NCBI GenBank assembly: GCA_017540085.1
Contig: JAFYBQ010000037.1
Span: forward strand, 62,001-126,000
Direction: 5' to 3'
DNA length: 64,000 nt
From: Synergistaceae bacterium
GTDB lineage: Bacteria > Synergistota > Synergistia > Synergistales > Aminobacteriaceae
Shown piece after piece: positions 60,782 through 64,000 of this stretch. The notes below the pieces were generated by a model, which was given only the letters and a program-made list of their open reading frames with translations, made no database searches and was not told the DNA's origin. A program made the position numbers and the translations under genes. Numbering within the stretch: position 1 is the stretch's first letter; each line of letters opens with the position of its first letter.

Positions 60782-61714
60782 ATGTCAGGAGTCTATACTT
60801 CAGTCGATCAGCTTATAGGACATACTCCGCTGCTTGAGCTTGTGAGAATTGAGAGGCATTTTTCCCTTCACGCAAAAATCCTCGCCAAGCTCGAATACTT
60901 CAACCCCGCCGGAAGCGTCAAAGACAGAGTCGCAAAATCAATTCTCGATGACGCAGAGTCAGACGGCAGACTTACCCCCGAAAGCGTCATAATCGAACCC
61001 ACAAGCGGAAATACAGGTATCGGGCTGGCCTCAGTCGCCGCGACAAGGGGCTACCGTGTCATTATCGTAATGCCCGAAACAATGTCCGTTGAACGCCGCA
61101 AAATCATGAAGGCTTACGGAGCGGAATTAGTTTTGACGGAAGGCAAAGCCGGCATGATGGGCGCAATCAAGAGAGCCTCGGAAATTGCTGACGAGACTCC
61201 CGGCTCATTCATTGCGGGGCAGTTCGTCAACCCGTCAAACCCGAAAATTCACCGTCTCACTACAGGCCCGGAAATCTGGCAGGATACAGGCGGGAATGTC
61301 GACATACTCATTTCAGGAGTCGGCACCGGGGGGACTCTCACGGGAACAGGCGAATATCTCCGCTCAGTCAAGCCCGGCATAGAGATTATCGCCGTAGAGC
61401 CGTCCGGGTCTCCTGTTCTTTCGTCAGGGCGAAAAGGAAGCCACAAGATTCAGGGAATAGGCGCGGGATTCGTTCCTGAAGTCCTCAACACAAGACTGTA
61501 TGACGAGATTATTACCGTTGACGACTCTGACGCAATCAACGCCGCAAAACTTACGGGAAAATTTGAGGGCTTCCTCGCGGGAATATCATCGGGAGCCGCG
61601 CTTCATGCCGCGATTGAAGTCGCAAAACGCCCCGAAAATGACGGAAAGAACATCGCGGTTATCCTCCCTGATTCGGGCGAAAAATATTTGTCGACAGAAT
61701 TATTTGCGGACTAG
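60782..61714 (+). CDS. cysK: Cysteine synthase A (O-acetylserine sulfhydrylase)
   Basis: 310 residues, PLP fold type II. KLEYFNPAGSVKDRVAKSI carries the PLP lysine; EPTSGNTGIGLASVAATRGY, GVGTGGTLTGTGEYL (phosphate loop) and the C-terminal LPDSGEKYLSTELF are conserved. Combines O-acetylserine with sulfide to make cysteine. AAAAGGAG precedes ATG 60782. cysE follows three bases later, giving the last two steps of cysteine synthesis as an operon. No SAM or T-box leader is seen. Confidence 0.95.
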   Translation: MSGVYTSVDQLIGHTPLLELVRIERHFSLHAKILAKLEYFNPAGSVKDRVAKSILDDAESDGRLTPESVIIEPTSGNTGIGLASVAATRGYRVIIVMPETMSVERRKIMKAYGAELVLTEGKAGMMGAIKRASEIADETPGSFIAGQFVNPSNPKIHRLTTGPEIWQDTGGNVDILISGVGTGGTLTGTGEYLRSVKPGIEIIAVEPSGSPVLSSGRKGSHKIQGIGAGFVPEVLNTRLYDEIITVDDSDAINAAKLTGKFEGFLAGISSGAALHAAIEVAKRPENDGKNIAVILPDSGEKYLSTELFAD

Positions 61715-61717
61715 CTC

Positions 61718-62506
61718 ATGAATATCAGCGAGGCTGTAACGTCAGCAGAAGAAGGACTCAAATCCCGCGCTGACAGCAGAAATTACAACGGCATAAAGGA
61801 GAGCATAGAGTCGGCATTCGTCAATATACAGTCGGCGATGTTCCCGGCTCATGTCAACTACGAAGAGAAAAACATTGCTGAAAGTTTGCGGCTTGCGGCT
61901 GAAAATCTCAGGTCAGCAATATCACGGTTAATGAATGATTCTGACGGCGAAAAGTTCACGGCCATGCTAATATCTCGTCTCCCGGAAATAAAGCGGGTGC
62001 TTCTCACGGACATTACAGCAGCTTATGAGGGAGACCCAGCCGCGAAAAGCCCTGACGAAATAATTTTGGCCTACCCTGCTTTCACGGCAATAAGCGCGTA
62101 CAGGACAGCCCACGAGCTTTATGTTATGGGAGTGCCGTTAGTCCCGCGAATCATAACCGAGTACGCTCACTGGCTCACGGGAATCGACATTCACCCGGGC
62201 GCGGCAATCGGGGAATATTTCTTCATAGATCACGGAACAGGAGTCGTAATCGGCGAGACTTCAACAATCGGCAGGAGAGTCAAAATCTATCAGAATGTTA
62301 CGATAGGCGCGAAAAGTTTTGACGTTTCCCCGGACGGCTCACTAGTGAAGGGGATAAAGCGTCATCCCGACATCGGCAATAATGTTGTGATTTACGCGGG
62401 GGCGACTATATTGGGCGGTGATACGGTCATCGGGGACGACTGCGTAATAGGCGGAAATGTCTGGCTGACTCACTCTGTAGAGGCCGGGCAGGTTGTCGTT
62501 AGGTGA
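61718..62506 (+). CDS. cysE: Serine O-acetyltransferase (long SAT form)
   Basis: 262 residues. A helical N-terminal half (about 1-150) is followed by hexapeptide repeats: [81 protein letters not shown]. Transfers acetyl from acetyl-CoA to serine. The longer N-terminus resembles the EpsC-like SATs. Coupled to cysK. Confidence 0.92.
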   Translation: MNISEAVTSAEEGLKSRADSRNYNGIKESIESAFVNIQSAMFPAHVNYEEKNIAESLRLAAENLRSAISRLMNDSDGEKFTAMLISRLPEIKRVLLTDITAAYEGDPAAKSPDEIILAYPAFTAISAYRTAHELYVMGVPLVPRIITEYAHWLTGIDIHPGAAIGEYFFIDHGTGVVIGETSTIGRRVKIYQNVTIGAKSFDVSPDGSLVKGIKRHPDIGNNVVIYAGATILGGDTVIGDDCVIGGNVWLTHSVEAGQVVVR

Positions 62507-62512
62507 AATTTT

Positions 62513-62540
62513 CCCTCCTGTATAATTTCTGCGGGAGGGA
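62513..62540 (+). promoter_or_regulatory. Hairpin holding terminator, TATAAT and restriction-gene ribosome site
   Basis: CCCTCC (62513-62518) pairs with GGGAGG (62533-62538), the ribosome site of the TTG at 62547; five to six T follow and TATAAT (62521-62526) lies in the loop. It could stop cysE transcripts and, in read-through RNA, mask the restriction gene start. Confidence 0.55.
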
Positions 62541-62546
62541 TTTTTC

Positions 62547-63341
62547 TTGATTAATTACTGGACGGAGCAGAGCATAATTTTTGCGGGGCAGAGGAATTAT
62601 CTTGACGAGCTATTCAGAGTATACCCGGTGAATCCTAACTTGCGCCGGGAGCTTTCACAGTCTCAGGCCGAAAAATTAATGTCGGCTTATGACTCACGCG
62701 ACAACATAAGGCTTGTTGAAACTTTGCTTGACACTGAACTTTTCCCGCTGAAAGATTCGTATGTTCCTTTTCTCAGGCATGACAGGGGAGCGATAATGCG
62801 GAATCCTCAGACGGTGAACAGGATAGCCGGAAATTTATACCAGATGGGAATCGATGCAATAATAGAAAAATGCACAGCCCCGAAAGAAACAAACAGGCAG
62901 ATGGGGCCGATGTTCAAAAACTGGATAGCACGAAACGTTATCGGAGTCCCAATTCTGAATGACCCGGAAAAATTTTTGCACATGAATGACAACTGCATAC
63001 TAAATTCTTCAGACGCTTTAATGCAGGACTTCTCACAAAAATATTTGGGCTTCACACGCAACAAGGGAGTCGACTTTCTCGCAAAGTTTCACGGAAAATA
63101 TATCGCGGGCGAGGCAAAATTTCTGACAGATTTCGGAGGACATCAGAACGCGCAGTTTGATGACGCATTAAGCACACTTCACAGCTTCAGGCCGTCACGA
63201 TTTGACGTTATCCCCGTTGCAATTATTGACGGCGTAATCTACATCAGCAATCACAGCAAAATGCATGAATATATTTACCGTCACCCGCAGGATAATATCA
63301 TGTCCGCTCTAGTTCTCCGTGAATTTCTCTACTCACTGTAA
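62547..63341 (+). CDS. Type II-like restriction endonuclease
   Basis: 264 residues. The PD-(D/E)XK core is visible: RNKGVDFLAK (Asp176), then GEAKFL (Glu189, Lys191) with a following GGHQNAQFDDALSTL helix, as in TdeIII-like and related type II enzymes. TTG 62547 follows GGGAGGG at 8 bases. The start of a methyltransferase follows one base after the stop, completing the R-M arrangement. The recognition sequence cannot be read from the protein. Confidence 0.8.
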   Translation: MINYWTEQSIIFAGQRNYLDELFRVYPVNPNLRRELSQSQAEKLMSAYDSRDNIRLVETLLDTELFPLKDSYVPFLRHDRGAIMRNPQTVNRIAGNLYQMGIDAIIEKCTAPKETNRQMGPMFKNWIARNVIGVPILNDPEKFLHMNDNCILNSSDALMQDFSQKYLGFTRNKGVDFLAKFHGKYIAGEAKFLTDFGGHQNAQFDDALSTLHSFRPSRFDVIPVAIIDGVIYISNHSKMHEYIYRHPQDNIMSALVLREFLYSL

Positions 63342-63342
63342 A

Positions 63343-64000
63343 ATGCTCCGGCTTTCTTTTGACGGAAGATTATTGCGCGATGAAGTTCTGCAAAAAGCAC
63401 ACAGCACCGCCGCCAATATCAATATCACGCTTGACACGTCACAAAATTATCTCTTCATGGCCGAAAACTTTTCCGCATTGTCGCTCCTCCTGAAATATTA
63501 CACAGGAAAAATTGATCTCGTCTACACGGATCCGCCCTTCAACACGCAGAATGACTTTTACATTTCCGACACCCGCGCAAATTCCGTAAGCGCAGTGAAA
63601 TCCCGCAGAGCATACCCCGACAAGATGACCCGGGAAAAATTCCTTGCCTTTATGCGTGAGAGGCTCATACTGATTCATGAATTGCTGTCTGACAGAGGCT
63701 CGCTCTATCTTCACATTGACTGCAAGACCGGCCATTATGTGAAAATTATGCTTGATGAGATTTTCGGGGCTGAGAACTTCATGAATGACATTGCCCGCGT
63801 GAAATCGAATCCCAAGAACTTTTACCGCCGTGCATGGGGCAATGAGCGCGACATGATTCTATTTTACGTCAAGAAATCCGGCCTCAACATATGGAACGAC
63901 ATCAAAGCCCCCCTCAATGATTCCGAGATTCTGCGGCTTTTCCCGAAAACTGACACTGACGGAAGGCGATACACTACGATTCCTCTTCATGCCCCCGGCG
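63343..64000 (+). CDS. Adenine-specific DNA methyltransferase (3' end outside window)
   Basis: At least 219 residues, open to the edge. DLVYTDPPFNTQNDFY contains the catalytic motif DPPF (residues 63-66) of N6-adenine methyltransferases; the later GSLYLHIDCKTGHYVKIMLD fits the type-III/Mod and beta-class pattern. Start ATG 63343 lies one base after the endonuclease stop. It protects host sites against the preceding enzyme; the target-recognition region is missing from the window. Confidence 0.85.
   Translation, partial: MLRLSFDGRLLRDEVLQKAHSTAANINITLDTSQNYLFMAENFSALSLLLKYYTGKIDLVYTDPPFNTQNDFYISDTRANSVSAVKSRRAYPDKMTREKFLAFMRERLILIHELLSDRGSLYLHIDCKTGHYVKIMLDEIFGAENFMNDIARVKSNPKNFYRRAWGNERDMILFYVKKSGLNIWNDIKAPLNDSEILRLFPKTDTDGRRYTTIPLHAPG

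Overview
The window reads as chromosomal DNA of an anaerobic, probably diderm bacterium, most likely of the phylum Synergistota. This is an inference from gene content: complete TRAP transporters, a DUF5693 gene next to csaB, a 2-hydroxycarboxylate carrier beside a malic enzyme, a split division and cell-wall cluster, and frequent TTG starts. No rRNA, tRNA, CRISPR array, insertion sequence or replication origin was seen.

Layout. 1-3523 (-) is the 5' part of a very large secreted Ig-like repeat protein. 3665-7971 (+) holds a tmcAL-like gene, a multi-helix structured RNA closed by a 12-bp helix, and a DUF5693/csaB pair. 7968-16265 is the first half of a division and cell-wall (dcw) cluster on the minus strand (rsmH, ftsL-like, ftsI, murE, murF, mraY, and a small secreted cyclophilin-like gene). 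It is interrupted between ftsI and murE by two oppositely oriented membrane genes (DUF4405 and DUF4491).

16351-23355 (+) is the most unusual part: six overlapping or abutting genes. They encode a winged-helix protein, an AAA-type ATPase, a Cas4/RecB-like nuclease joined in frame to a membrane pilin-like half, a PilM-PilN fusion and two pseudopilins. They lead into mltG and an FtsK homologue that has lost the Walker A lysine and Walker B aspartate and lacks the gamma domain. The second dcw half follows (murC, murB, ftsQ-like, ftsA, ftsZ, SPOR protein). murD, ftsW and murG are not in the window.

33941-44273 carries folC, a DUF4160/DUF2442 pair with a short DUF4160 gene, a large lipoprotein with a BACON-like C-terminus, mgtE, a small P-loop protein, mfd and a glycosyltransferase. 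44384-52276 (+) carries an orphan parA with a hairpin over its ribosome site, a beta-hydroxyacid dehydrogenase, ddl, a malate-use pair (malic enzyme and carrier), a solute-binding protein, a CxxC membrane protein and an AEC transporter.

52345-59084 (-) is a catabolic-looking locus: aroE, a TIM-barrel isomerase/dehydratase, aroD, an HMG-CoA-lyase-like aldolase and all three TRAP subunits. This suggests uptake and breakdown of quinate- or shikimate-like acids rather than aromatic amino acid synthesis. 59288-60199 (-) is terD with a secreted glycine-rich peptide gene. 60782-62506 (+) is cysK-cysE. The window ends in a restriction endonuclease and the start of its DNA methyltransferase.

Four copies of a GC-rich multi-hairpin intergenic repeat (near 26.8, 33.8, 39.6 and 58.1 kb) all lie in the same orientation; one carries a run of 19 G.
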